64,000 nucleotides of DNA. Origin: Margaritispora aquatica. Lineage: Eukaryota; Ascomycota; Leotiomycetes; Helotiales; Discinellaceae. Location: NCBI GenBank assembly GCA_007644065.1, contig VJWN01000011.1, positions 806,001-870,000 of the forward strand, read 5' to 3'. How positions within the stretch are numbered: position 1 is the first letter of the stretch; each line of letters starts with the position of its first letter. The position numbers and the translations under genes were made by a program. This document shows positions 23,759-34,810 of this stretch, piece by piece. The notes under the pieces are model-generated. The model saw nothing but the letters and a program-made list of their open reading frames with translations. It made no database searches and had not been told where the DNA came from.

Positions 23759-24186
23759 GTTGATAAGACTTGTAACTGTGTTGAGGGTTGAGAATGTCAA
23801 ATGGTTGCGGTAAGGCATTGGATTATCTTGTTTCGATTGGGAAAGTTTCTGCAATATCGAGTCGAGCTAGACAAATCAAGAAACGACTTCAGATTATCAT
23901 CTCTAGGAGATGAAAGCGGAGAAAACATCACGTATTCACTTTTGTGAGAAAAAATTGAATTCTTAATGCTGAATTTGTATAGATTTCGAATTTTTCGAAG
24001 AAGGCGAGTTTCGCTCGCCTAGTTGCATCTGCTGCCTCCGCCTTGTCAATTAATTACAAACTTAATCTCTTCGGCCCTTTTAAATAAACTATTCAACAAT
24101 GCATACACTCTCTCCACTATCTGCCCAGAATTTCATACTTTTTTGAAACTGCGGTTCTTCTCGTCAATATAATTCTATCAAGAGCA
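23759..24186. other. Head-to-head intergenic region between two 2EXR genes, 428 nt
   Basis: Shared upstream region of the broken minus copy and the intact plus copy. AT-rich around 23930-24000. No other feature seen. Confidence 0.4.
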
Positions 24187-25299
24187 ATGTCTGCAGTGCC
24201 CTCTGCCACTGAAGAGCAGCAGAAGCTCGACCCAATCAAGGTTTTCAACTTCCACAGTGGCACTGAAGAGATAGGCTTTAAAGTTAGGAGTATGAAGATT
24301 TTTGCCGAAGTAACTCAAGAGGTGAGCCTCTGCCAAGTATCGCCCCGCTTGCTACCTGCTGACGATTTCACAGAAAGCTGAGTTTCAGATAAAAGATGAA
24401 GAAGGACGGGAGATGCTTGATTTATTCAAGACTGTACAGCCCGTAAGTTTATAATGTATGCTTTGTAGTCCTACACTGATGTTTTGAAGGTTCAAACTTA
24501 CGGATTTGGAGTTCTTGGCCAGCAATCGTTGGGTATGGCAACTGAAAAGTTCGAGTTGTTCCCCAGACTTCCCTTAGAGTTGAGACTGAAGATCTGGTCT
24601 GATGTCATACCTGGACCGCGTGTCCTGACCATGTGTCATTCTCCAAAGGCAAAACATCTCATCTGTCGAACTCTTGTTCCCGCCAACCTCCACGTCTGTC
24701 GCGAATCAAGAAAGGAGGCATTGAAACAGTTCAAAGTCCTTTTTGATCCAAAAAAGTTGGTTGGCACGAGTTCATTGGCCATTGTCTACATCAACCCCGA
24801 AATCGATTCTGTGTACTATCCAACCGAGGGGCTCGAAGAACCAGCTCGAGATACTGGTTACGCTACTAGATATGATATACCTGCACTGTCTGATTCTGGA
24901 GACTTCAAGGATCTTTGGAACAACTCTGTTCTTGACATCAAGCACTTGTTGCTCGACTCTACAGCTCTGATCCCCAAATTCAACGAACCGGAATCCAGGA
25001 GAATTTTGGTGGAATTGGAAAACTTTGGGAGCCTCGAGAAAATCACGTCAATTAGCACCCGACTCGAATGCGAGATGCCCTTCCAAATTCATCACGATGG
25101 AGAGTTATCCCTACCAGAACTTGATGAGTATAGCAATGAAAAGCTTGGGGAATCGCTATCTGGTATCTTCAATAACCTTCGGTTACTATACACCTTTATC
25201 ACCAGCGGAAGCGAGCTTATGGTGATTATGTTTGCCGGCAAAGACAAAGATGTATCTTGGAAAGGACCTGCAGTTGAACATAGATTTAGGATAGTTTGA
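24187..25299 (+). CDS. 2EXR-domain protein, 337 aa, three exons
   Basis: Exons 24187-24321, 24374-24442, 24490-25299 (1014 nt), all phase 0, donors GTGAGC and GTAAGT, acceptors CACAG and TGAAG. The first two exons encode a charged 68-residue N-terminal part (DPIKVFNFHSGTEEIGFKV; FQIKDEEGREML) not present in the family core. The 2EXR domain begins at about residue 85 (FELFPRLPLELRLKIWSDVI), then PGPRVLTM, ANLHVCRESRKEALKQFKVL and IDSVYYP. The C-terminal half has the matching block FKDLWNNSVLDIKHLLLDST also seen in the broken neighbour, so the two are probably duplicates. No signal peptide or membrane segment. Function unknown. Confidence 0.85.
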
Positions 25300-26409
25300 G
25301 CTCTATGGAAGGAAGATAAACACAGTGAAACGTACCAGTAGTCGTCACGTCAAAGCGGTTAAGAATTCCTGCTGTTGGTGCCTGCGATGGGTCTTACTGG
25401 CAAAGCGCGTAGAGGCAACCCTATTTTCAGAAGCCACAGCAGCTCATAGCTCCTGATATCTGCTTTACACTTGGAATATGGTGCAAGATGGGCATAGCTG
25501 TGTTGTTAGTCTACTCATCAAAATTCCTTTGAACTCGTACATCTACAGTGTGAGAACAGCAAGGTTTACTGCCCTGATTTTCTTTTCCAATTAGGTGCAA
25601 CATACTTTCAGTGATAAACAGTTTCGAGGTAATTATGTATTTGCTAGTCGTGGCAGAGTGCTTTCTTAGCCCAACAAAAAACCGCAGTTATTGACTTCTA
25701 CCTTGTTTTTTATCTACAATGCTTCCTATGAAACAAGCGAGCATCTTGGTCAAGCATACAAATGACCTTGCAATTGTTCACAAACTCATCAGATTGGTAA
25801 AATTGAGCAAATGATATCACTTCTCAAACCGTTTGAATTCTGTCTAACTAGGCAAACGAGTCTAGGATAAAGGTATGGAGGGAGTAGTTATTCTATAGGC
25901 AGATACAAGAATCTATTACTTGTAACAATAATAGGAGACACTTCTTTGTTCTTTATGACACCATGGAACTCAGCCTTATTGCGAAACTCTCCTTCATTCT
26001 TCCCAACGCTTCAAATTTCAATAAGAAACAATCCATTCAAATTTCTGCAGGACTTAGTCCACTGCTCTTCGCATTTAGGATACCTGCGTCACTGAATTCA
26101 GTATCAATCTTATTCGCGCACCCAGCCAATCTTCTCGACTTGTCACACCCTACCTCACCCTTCGATCTGCGAATTGCAGTCAACTAGCAAAATCATTTCC
26201 ACCGAAGCAACATCTCTTTAGCTGTGGATACCGCGGTTGACAAGGATTCGAAAACCAATATGGTAAGTCGCGAAATACACAAGGCTCTATGTATTCTTTA
26301 CTATTCACAACTTTAGATACAGGTTGACACGAATTCATGATGACCTTGCTTAAAAAAATGTTAGAATTCCACAAATAGCCAAACCTCTCAGCAGAGTCAT
26401 CTGCCAACT
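25300..26409. other. Intergenic within the 2EXR cluster, 1.1 kb
   Basis: AT-rich and without a supported ORF. A plus frame at 25963-26187 has no 2EXR signature. No relic recognised. Confidence 0.4.
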
Positions 26410-27285
26410 ATGTGCTTCCTCAACAAATCGTCACAATCAGGATGCAAGATGACTCCCTTGACAGAGTTCATGTATTTTACCAAACTACCAATGGAACTAC
26501 AGCTTGACATCTGGGACTCGTCATTTCCCGGTCCAAAGATCATTGAGATCCTCTATGAAGGATACCGAGCTGAAAGAATCACAGCATATCGGACACCACC
26601 AGCACTTTTGCACGCATGCCGCGCCTCTCGAACTCTTGCACGAAGGATCTACAAGCCATTATTCAAGGAGGAAGATTCGGAATTTGGAAAGATGCCACTG
26701 CTTTATATCAACACTGCAATCGACACCCTCTACGTGCCACGATTCTTCGCTTATGGGTTTGTCGCAACCAACACTTTCAGCGAGCTTGAGCATACTCTCC
26801 GAGCACCACTCAACCGAATTGCTCTTCCTTATGGCCGTTTACACGATGAGAACCTAGGACTGGATTGCTGGCTACCTCCTTGGTTTCTAGCAAGATTTCC
26901 GAAACTGGACGAACTCATTATGGTTGTTGACTTGCAAGGAAAATACTGGTGGCATACCCCTGAGTCGCCTAGGTTTCGTGGCACATACGAGCTTACTGAT
27001 GTGCCATCACACGAGGATTTAACAACGCCCCCCTACGAGAATGAATTTTCTCTGAGGATTGACAATGGTATTCTTCTTGATGGAGAGATGATGGATCGGA
27101 AGACTATGATGGATAATGTGCTGACTAGTTTGGCGGAAGAGTGGGAAGCTCAGGCGAAAAAGGCTCGGGACAGAGGATCATTCGTGGCGTCTTTGTTGAA
27201 GGACAAAGCTGTTCCTAAAATGAGCTTTAAGCTGCTGTTGCGAGATGGTGAGGCTTGTGAGAGTGATGAAGAGGAGTCCTTCTGA
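26410..27285 (+). CDS. 2EXR-domain protein, 291 aa, single exon
   Basis: The 2EXR signature begins near residue 20 (FMYFTKLPMELQLDIWDSSF), then PGPKIIEI, PALLHACRASRTLARRIYKP and INTAIDTLYVP. The central block has a family-typical layout, LRAPLNRIALPYG followed by LARFPKLDELIMVVDL. The C-terminus is charged and acidic (ESDEEESF). Start: ATG 26410; a second ATG at 26452 (MTPLTEF) sits nearer the domain and is an alternative. Unlike its neighbours it has no intron and no N-terminal extension. It is the only cluster member, with the 24.2 kb gene, that reads intact. Function unknown. Confidence 0.85.
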   Translation: MCFLNKSSQSGCKMTPLTEFMYFTKLPMELQLDIWDSSFPGPKIIEILYEGYRAERITAYRTPPALLHACRASRTLARRIYKPLFKEEDSEFGKMPLLYINTAIDTLYVPRFFAYGFVATNTFSELEHTLRAPLNRIALPYGRLHDENLGLDCWLPPWFLARFPKLDELIMVVDLQGKYWWHTPESPRFRGTYELTDVPSHEDLTTPPYENEFSLRIDNGILLDGEMMDRKTMMDNVLTSLAEEWEAQAKKARDRGSFVASLLKDKAVPKMSFKLLLRDGEACESDEEESF

Positions 27286-27956
27286 GTTTCTGGTCTCTGT
27301 CAAACGCAAAGAGTCTAGAGTTAAGGAAAGTAGAGGAGATGGGATGCCTCTTAGAGTACATCAGAACTAGTTGCACGCAGAGGGTACTGCAGGAGATGCA
27401 TTGTTCGTAACTTCAAAAATAGCAGACATCATCCCGCGAGTCTCAGATGAGTATAGGCACCGGCAATACCGAGCAAAAAGCTATCCATGTAATTTCAATC
27501 GCAAATGATACAAATTCCTTACCTCCAAGCTTGAGATCTCCCATCGCGTCTGCAACCTCGAGAATTTTATTTAAGTTTAGTCCTCTTCTATAAAGTTTGA
27601 GGCTAAACTGATAGTATCTGCCTACCTAGGTAATTGTCTTATGTCTTCATGATCCCCTAATTGCCTTATGTGAGTTCAGATTGTAGACTTCTAATCGTGG
27701 AATTTGGATGTCCTTCGGGTTATGTATGAGCACCAGATAGATCCAGGTTACTACCCAAGCAAGACGCGACAAACTTAAACACAAATCAACATCGGGATAC
27801 TTTCTGAAAGACAGGAACAAAGCAGACCTAGCGCCTCGCTTAGCCGAAATGTGGAGCTACGCATCAAGCGCGTCCATTTTCAAGTTCATCATCGTCAATT
27901 GTAGTAGATAACAAATAACTCTTATCTTCCAAGATACTTCACCTCGAAAAGCAAAC
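27286..27956. other. Intergenic within the 2EXR cluster, 670 nt
   Basis: 3' flank of the intact single-exon gene and promoter of the broken copy. No open frame of interest. Confidence 0.4.
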
Positions 27957-28968
27957 ATGCTGTTTGATAAAAGCAAAGGAAAGCGACCGAAAAACACAGT
28001 GGCAGCCGCAGCTGCGAGTGCAACCTCAGATACCGATCTGCAAAATCCGAACGAAGAGAAACTCAAGAAATGGTGTAGAGAGAGCTTGGGGCCACTGGTG
28101 AGCGATCTATTTCTACGATTAAAGGATTGAACTACCGATGCTTTGTTTAGTCTCCTAAGAGTTTGCCTTCGCTTCACAAGAAATTCGTTGCTAGACGCAT
28201 CTGGACGTCGATTGTGGCTGTGGACGCAGCAGCTCCAAAAGCATACTTCTCGGGTCTGGCCACCGAATTGCAACTCGAAGTCTGGAAGTTATCTCTCCCC
28301 GAGCCGCGCGTCATTCCTTTCAACTCATCAAGGCGTCGCAGCAGCCCCGTCTCCAATCTCAAACCGCCTGCAATACTTCATGTTTGCACTCAGTCAAGAG
28401 GGGTGGCTTTGAGGTTCTACAAGCTGGCAATGAAGGAAGATTCTTAGAATTCGATGTCAAGCGCCAAATCTACATTGATCCTGAGGTCGATACAATCTGG
28501 ATGTTTGATGCGAGCATCACCAACTCTTACTTTTACACCATACACACTTACCTACGGAATAGCCTTCATCCGATGCGCCGTCTAGCTCTCAACGTGGGTG
28601 TATGAATGTATGTCAATGGACTCGGAGCCTTTAATTTGCATTGTTACGTCCCATCCAATCATCCAGCTCTCCTTCACCTTAATGAATTGACCTTGGCGGT
28701 GTGCTGTGAAAAGGTCAAAACTGCAAGCATGTCTTTTGTAAGACCAGATCCCGCAAACAATATGGGGCAACTGGCAAATCGCCATCCTGTATATGACCTT
28801 ACTGGAGTGTTCTCAGAGATGGCATTGGCGGGACAGTTCATAAATTTCGAGGATGCCTTGGACTTTGCTGGAGAACAAAGAAGGGAGCATTGGATTTCGA
28901 CGCTTGAGGCTGAGATAAATCTCGTATTTTGCGAAACTGCAGAAACATTTCGAGTCAAAGTCACTTGA
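27957..28968 (+). pseudogene. Broken 2EXR-domain gene: frameshift at about 28440 and in-frame TGA at 28603
   Basis: Exon 1 27957-28097 (MLFDKSKGKRPKNTVAA) splices in phase 0 through a GTGAGC/TTTAG intron to 28151. The 2EXR domain follows (FSGLATELQLEVWKLSLPEP, PAILHVCTQSRGVALRFYKL), then hits TAG 28445-28447. Homology resumes in another frame (IYIDPEVDTIWMF, HPMRRLALNV) until TGA 28603-28605, after which the same frame continues to 28968 (HPALLHLNELTLAVCCEKVK). The middle segment aligns by eye with IYKPLFKEED, INTAIDTLYVP and NRIALP of the 26.4 kb gene. Two independent lesions make a pseudogene the simplest reading; the frameshift alone could be a sequence error. No intron spanning either lesion was found. 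Confidence 0.75.
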
Positions 28969-29645
28969 CGGGAAGGTTGACCAAGGTCCAAGTGTTCAGG
29001 TTATGACATTGGCGCACACTAAGAAATGGTTCACACGATACAATGCCTATCTGATCAACCGACTGATTTAGCGCCTTTCATGTCTGGCCACTGCTTTCCG
29101 TTATATCCGATCTCCTGAGGTTAGCCACGATAGAAACGCGGTGCCTGGATTGTCAATGGATTGGGAAGTCTTACCTCATTTTATCACGATGAACTATTCA
29201 CGGTACACCACAATTGGAATGCATTCCAAACATCACCACTGTGCCTACTTGCATGGCAACTTCTCAAGGTAATCCTTAGAAGTACTAGCTTCTGTATTTC
29301 ATCATTTGCATCTTCCAAGTAGTGGGTAGGTCAGGTCAATGAAATCGCATTTTAACCAGGCTAACTCTAGGCAGTCGTCGGCGTTGGAATACAAATAGGC
29401 AGAGCCCGCCAGGAGGCATGTTTTGTTCAGATTTCGAGTCACTGAGATGAGAAGTTGGTCTGAAGAGGAAGACGGCTCGCTTGCCTTTAGGTGGTCTCCA
29501 ATTGCCTGGTCAGCAATCATCCGGCATGACTCCTCAACAATATCGAAGTCGGATAGATTAGTAATTATCGAGACATCGGAATGATGAACGACCAAGATGT
29601 GAAACAGCTATGGTCTTTCCTATGTGCTATTGTAAGATTAGGTGA
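28969..29645. other. Intergenic, about 680 nt, 3' edge of the 2EXR cluster
   Basis: The minus frame 29302-29595 starts at a TTG and has no domain pattern. No supported gene. Confidence 0.35.
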
Positions 29646-30001
29646 ATGAAATTTCGCAGCGTGAGGACGGAGGTGGGGGCAAAAGCATCAAAATATCCTC
29701 CAAGTCCCATTCTCCCCATAAGGCCGTCGTGAATTCTACCCAAATTCTCTGCTAATATGATGCATTCTAGTTCTTACTCGATGCCTTCTTCATCCATCGG
29801 TCTGCACAATCGAGTGCCCTTCCTCACCGGAGTTCACAACCTTGTGCACAGGTGGTGAACCATACACAAGCAGTAGGAACAAATCCTCCGTACCCAGAGC
29901 TGCCTAGATTTCTCATAGCCCACTATGAACTTCAACTTATCCCCGATGAAGATCCCCCATCTTATGTATTACCCGAACCGGCCAATATCGCCTTCTATTG
30001 A
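29646..30001 (+). CDS. Possible small protein, 81 aa, two exons
   Basis: Exon 29646-29660 (ATG AAA TTT CGC AGC) is followed by a GTGAGG donor. A good branch point (TGCTAAT) and TTCTAG acceptor end at 29770, and an open exon at 29771-30001 follows in phase 0. The translation has protein-like segments (FLLDAFFIHRSAQSS; YPELPRFLIAHYELQLIPDE). I do not recognise it. The five-codon first exon is weak evidence; the second exon may belong to a differently started gene or be chance. Confidence 0.25.
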
Positions 30002-30465
30002 AGTGTTTCGAGAAGGTTGACGGATGACCCGTCGCTAACCAGTTGAACGCACAGACCAATGAATGTCCTTAAATCGCCACCACCCTCAGGCAACACAGCC
30101 TCAAAACCGCAACCATTTCCACGTCCTCACTTCTTGAAGGCTTCCATCTTGGCTTCTTTGCTCGGTATTTCCAAATATCTCAAGTCAATGATTCTGAATG
30201 TTTCCCATGTGCGGCGCATAGAAGGATAGAAATCTGCCTCGGCCCGCCAAGAGTTCCATCGAAGAACCCGGCAGTTCGGGTGCACAGGGGCGTGAACAGG
30301 TGGGCTTGAGCATTGCCACGCCGTCAGTGACTCATTTTCATCAACGATATCGACGTCTCGTCTCATCCACCTCACCTCGTTTACACCACTTTCTACCAAT
30401 GAGGTTGGGTGTAAGGCAGCATTGCAAGTGTAATCCATTGATAATATCATCAGAACAAACCTCAT
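29995..30465 (-). CDS. Hypothetical protein, possibly with a 96-nt intron that removes an in-frame stop
   Basis: ATG at 30465 opens 112 codons (VRWMRRDVDIVDENESLTAW; CRVLRWNSWRAEADFYPSMR; TWETFRIIDLRYLEIP) to TGA 30127-30129. The same frame then continues with protein-like sequence (FEAVLPEGGGDLRTFIGLCV) to TAG 29995-29997. A GTGAGG donor overlaps the stop (starts 30130) and a GTTAG acceptor lies at 30035-30038, giving an in-frame intron of 96 nt; an internal nonsense mutation is the alternative. Family not recognised. The end overlaps the opposite-strand ORF by 7 nt. Confidence 0.35.
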
Positions 30466-30787
30466 ATCGAGTCACATGTCGTGACTCTAGTTAGGTAGGT
30501 AGGGTCGGGTTAGGTTGTTGAGACATTCGTCCTTCTCACGCTACCTGGAGTAGGCTGGGAACTGGTAGGTAGCCGCAATGACTCTACAGCGGGGTGATGA
30601 GAATGGTGTGCGATGTCGCTTTCGATATAAAGTCTTGTCTTTGTCCTCATCTTCTATTCCTCCTCTTCATCGCAGCCCTCCAAACTCCTCATCCTCACGG
30701 ATATTTCCCCTCTCCCCTCTCTCTCACCTCACCTAACCCACTATACCACCTCACCTCCTCCCTCTCACTACTCACCAAGCCGCAATC

Positions 30788-31222
30788 ATGGCTCCAATGA
30801 ATGGCTACACCACTACTCCGCACCACCGCCAGAACAGGCGTCGCGAACGTCCAGGCTCACGCACACGTCGAACCATAACGCGTAAAGCCTCCCTGCAACA
30901 CGACTGTCACGAAGGGCTCCTGGATGCACGAGATACAAGCATTTCGCTTCCATCCGACCATAACCCAACACGTCCATCACCCTTGCTGAAGCAGAACTTC
31001 GAACAAAGCTGGCTGCGCTGGAAGGCGCGTGAGGCAGAGGAGAAGGCCCTGCTTGAGATGGACATGTTGCAGATCCGACTCATGGAAGAGGAGGAGCAGA
31101 GACGCCTGTTGTATGGTGACGGGGATGCGAGCGATGACGATGACGTGAGTCGAATCCCCGATTGCAAGATGCTGGAGGTGGTGCTTCATCTGTTTGGCGA
31201 CATCGATTATGTTGATCCCTAG
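30788..31222 (+). CDS. Uncharacterised charged protein, 144 aa
   Basis: The ATG is in a strong fungal context (CAATCATGGC), downstream of a long CT-rich tract (about 30640-30780) of the kind found in active fungal promoters. The N-terminus is basic and Arg-rich (HHRQNRRRERPGSRTRRTIT). A helical acidic segment follows (WLRWKAREAEEKALLEMDML; RLMEEEEQRRLL), then DDDD and a C-terminal LEVVLHLFGDIDYVDP. Coiled-coil potential is likely at about 75-115. Family not recognised. A GTGAGT in the DDDD region (31145) could act as a donor, but no in-frame join to the downstream ORF was found. Confidence 0.55.
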   Translation: MAPMNGYTTTPHHRQNRRRERPGSRTRRTITRKASLQHDCHEGLLDARDTSISLPSDHNPTRPSPLLKQNFEQSWLRWKAREAEEKALLEMDMLQIRLMEEEEQRRLLYGDGDASDDDDVSRIPDCKMLEVVLHLFGDIDYVDP

Positions 31223-31464
31223 CCTGGGTTTGAGCTTCATCGTTTTCGTCTTCGGTTGGGCTGCTGCTTTCCCTCGCTTGCATCCTCTCCTCTCTTCTGC
31301 TCTCCTCTTCTGTGCTCTTTGTCTTGGAAATAGATAGGGGTCATTTTCATTGTCTGGAGTATGGCGTTATTAGCGGCGTTAGTGTTGGGGAAAGATCTCA
31401 ACCTGCTAGCTACATGACAACTCAGATTTAGAGTCAAATTTAAATCTTGACAAGAGCAAGAGCA

Positions 31465-32091
31465 ATGCTTACGCATATTTACTCTCAGAAGTACCTCCGC
31501 ATGGGAGCTCTGTACACTTCAGATCAGACACCAGAAGATGAGCAATCCAATACTGTTAATTCATTCGATCTCCCCTCTCAATACCCATACATCATCCGTC
31601 AAGCCAAGGTTAAGCAGCCGCGACGCCAGAATGCTACTCGGCATTCTCTCTCACCGCTCTACCTATCTTTCTCAGGTCTAAGCGAAGATTCCGACATCGC
31701 GCCTTTTTTGTCTCGTTCTGCTTGCCACACGCCGGATCTGCCGTTCACGACCCAGTATCGCGAATCATCACCAACGCCAACACTTCGCAGACATATGTCA
31801 ATCTCAGTTTGCTCCAAAGAAGATATCGATATCCCACTGTCCCTACCGCCTCCCTCGGCGTTTGAGTCTATTTTACTTGGGTTTGAATCTTCACACGCGC
31901 ATAATACCCCGGTTTCAACACCAATTTCACAATTAACGACTTCACTTCTTCCTTACCAGGGTGACTGGACATTCGTCACGCATCCACGATCACACCACAA
32001 TATAAACACATATGCAACAAGCAACGAACCCAGCACCCCAACAACGCCATCTTCCGAGCCCGAAACCTGGATCCTGATCGACGACTCGTAG
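31465..32091 (+). CDS. Uncharacterised Ser/Pro/Thr-rich protein, 208 aa
   Basis: The open frame starts at ATG 31465 (alternative ATG 31498, MGALYTS). Low-complexity Ser/Thr/Pro content with patches such as SPLYLSFSGLSEDSDIAPFL and a tidy C-terminus WTFVTHPR... ending PETWILIDDS. No domain, signal peptide or membrane segment is visible. It lies 242 nt after the 30.8 kb ORF on the same strand; the two could be one gene with an intron, but phases do not fit the visible donor. Probably disordered and regulatory; inference only. Confidence 0.45.
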   Translation: MLTHIYSQKYLRMGALYTSDQTPEDEQSNTVNSFDLPSQYPYIIRQAKVKQPRRQNATRHSLSPLYLSFSGLSEDSDIAPFLSRSACHTPDLPFTTQYRESSPTPTLRRHMSISVCSKEDIDIPLSLPPPSAFESILLGFESSHAHNTPVSTPISQLTTSLLPYQGDWTFVTHPRSHHNINTYATSNEPSTPTTPSSEPETWILIDDS

Positions 32092-34035
32092 CAGACCCCT
32101 AACCTGGAAACAACACCAATACCACCGATAACACCAAAAATAAGATGATCTCAGTGGATTGAATCAATTGACGAGGGAAGACCCATTGAGGACAACTCTT
32201 TTGACCGCTTCCTCTGGGGGCGAGAGGAGCAATGGGTCGACTTGAGTTGATCGATCGATCTTTTGGTTGTTGTGGCTGTGTGTATTGGTGTTGAAACTTC
32301 AGGGTTGGGCGGTTGGTCCTCTTATGTGACGGTCTTGTGTTTATGACGGTTGAAAAGGAGAGACCAGAAAACACAAAAAGAAAAAGAAAATAGAATGAGA
32401 GGATTGCAAAATCGGGAGAACGAAAGAACGGAGGAGGCAGTTGTGTGCTCGCAGCCCAGAAGGCGGGAGGGAAATGGCCGTTTTGAGCTCGCTGTCTGAG
32501 GAGAAAGAAGGAAGGAAGGAAGGAATAACTGAAATGTGTCCAGGAAGATAGCTTGTTGATGCGTGGTAATAGTTGCTTGCTAGTTTGTCTGTTTGAATGA
32601 TACCTCGATCTTGGATAGACTATGGGTGTCGTGGCGCCTGTTCCAGTCAGCCGCAGCTTTAGAATAGAAATTTATATACCCATTTCTGATATCAAACCCG
32701 GTTTTTTAACCTCATCCCTTGGCCTCTTTTTCTGCTATCAGTGCCTGCATGATGCTGCGATGGGCAAGTGTTGAGAGAAAGTCATCTTTCCATTGTCCAC
32801 CAGAATTTCGTAAGCGAGTTGGCCATCTGGGTAATGCTTGGCGCTGGCTCGGTGTCAAGACTTCTTCATCGACCGAGACAGGAACAGCTAGCTACCTTAT
32901 CACATATCTGGAGTGAAGTGAAATAAAATGAAATAAACATACAGCTATTTCTCAACAGTATATCACCGTTTCCAAATCCCTGGTAACTGATCGAGCATCA
33001 TAGGGAGGGGAATCAATCCTACTCCTGGCAACTTGAGTGACATGTTTGAGAATATATGATATGCATGATTTGAGTCGATCACTCGCTCATGGAATGATGA
33101 TCGAGGATAGTCATGGTCGTGTTTTTAGATCGGGTATGGGCTTGGATTTGGATTCGGACTTGTAGGTGACCTTGGTCTTGTACTTGGAGCGAGGGTCTCG
33201 AGTTCAGAGCATCTGCTCCCTCGGGAGTGGTAGTCTGCTAGAGCTTTGTGGATTGTGTATTGCTCTTGGTATTACGGCGTGCTTGTGCCTGAGATTGGGA
33301 TGCTAACCACCATCATGTTTGAGCTCAGCGGTATACACTAGTCTGATGAATAAGATAGTCCTTCTTCAACTCAACCAAGTAGATTGATTGCTAACTGTCA
33401 ATTGTCAGAATTCATTAGCACTTCGATATCAAAGCTCGATCTCAATTTTTATCACTGCTTCTTACTTTACTTTACCCTAAGGTTCCTGTATAAATTACTC
33501 CTATAATGAGGAGAAGGGTAGGCAGTTCTGGCTATGAAATCCGGCAGTTGTTGTGGTTGTGCTGCAAGAAATCATCGCCATCAAACTCGCTAAGGGCTCC
33601 TCCGAGGCAAATTCAATGTTTACTTTTCCAGTTTGACCTGGGTATTGTGTCGGCAATTTTGAAAGGGGTGTGTGAGTTAATGAAACCAAGTGTTCTAAAA
33701 CGTCTAGATACCACATGGTTATTGTGAATAACTCAGCATCAAAGTAGAAAATTGTGTCTGAAGGATGGAAAGATCGCAGAGACCCTCGCGATAGTGCTAG
33801 TGTTTCTAAAGGGATAGGAGGACGCCCTATATTGTGATATGGAGCACTCCAGGAATAAACATGTAAGCAACAATTTCACAACTTGTGGAACAGCAGCTAA
33901 GTACCCTTTTGGGATTGAAATTTTTGGTTTATTGTTGAAGATCGCCTTATGACCAAGCATTTAGTCCAGGCAAACCAGCTCTGGACCAGTGCAATATACC
34001 ACGCAGAATGTCGCTCAGAATATACCACGAATCGT
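32092..34035. other. Intergenic, 1.9 kb
   Basis: 3' flanks of the 31.5 kb ORF and TCTP, convergent. Contains short purine runs (GGAAGGAAGGAAGGAA near 32508) and GAAAT repeats near 32917-32940. No supported gene; frames at 32719-32916 and 33501-33727 lack coding features. Confidence 0.4.
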
Positions 34036-34810
34036 CTAAACCTTCATTCCAACCAATCCGTGCTTCCAGACAGTGACGAAAGGAGTGGTTCCATCCTCGC
34101 GGTAGTTCATGAGGACAACCCTGTTTTCATTAGAGGTGATCCATCTAGAGAAGACATCTACATGGAACTTACATTCCGTCTGGGTTCATAGACTCTCCGG
34201 AATAGAAATCGTAATTCTTGAAATTTGCGACAATCTTCTTTGCGTATTTTTGAGCACCAGTTTCGAATTCCTTGACTGTGGCCTCGTCGGCTCCCTTCTC
34301 CTTCATGGCTTCCTTGACAGCCTTCATATAGCCTGAGATATCATTTAGACCAGATATTTTTTCCATGGAAGGATACACATACCCTTGAGGTAGGTCAAAT
34401 AGCTCTTCTTATCGAATGAAGTCGACTGGAGACGGAAAGAGTTGACGACGTTGTTGACTTGCACGGCACCATCCTCAACACCCTCCTCGGCCTCCTCGGC
34501 GGATGCGTTGGCACCAGTGTCTGTAATTTGCGATCAGTATGATCCTCCACAACCCACATACTCTTTCACGTACTGACAGCGACGGCACCAAGAGTGATCA
34601 TGGCGCAATCGACTTCATAGACGGCTCCATCGACCTCGGTCATATCGTAGGAATCAGAGATGATCTCATCACCGGTGATAATGTCCTATGCAGAAAAAAT
34701 CAGAAAAAGTCCCCCGCAATTGATTCATTCGCATGAGGATATCGTATCGATGGAGGGGAAGTGGGGTAATTTGGATATGCGACCGCAGAACTCACCTTGA
34801 AGATGATCAT
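34036..34810 (-). CDS. TMA19: Translationally controlled tumour protein (TCTP), 169 aa, five exons
   Basis: Small conserved protein tied to ribosomes and growth control. Exons on minus: 34796-34810 (MIIFK), 34574-34685, 34383-34520, 34173-34332, 34036-34120; total 510 nt. All donors are GT (GTGAGT, GTACGT, GTATGT, GTAAGT). The translation follows the family throughout: [85 protein letters not shown], then [20 protein letters not shown] and a GMKV end. Full family length is reached only with the last, 85-nt exon. Five introns/exons in a 510-nt CDS is dense. Divergent from SUR2 across about 850 nt. The yeast name TMA19 is given as ortholog. Confidence 0.96.
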
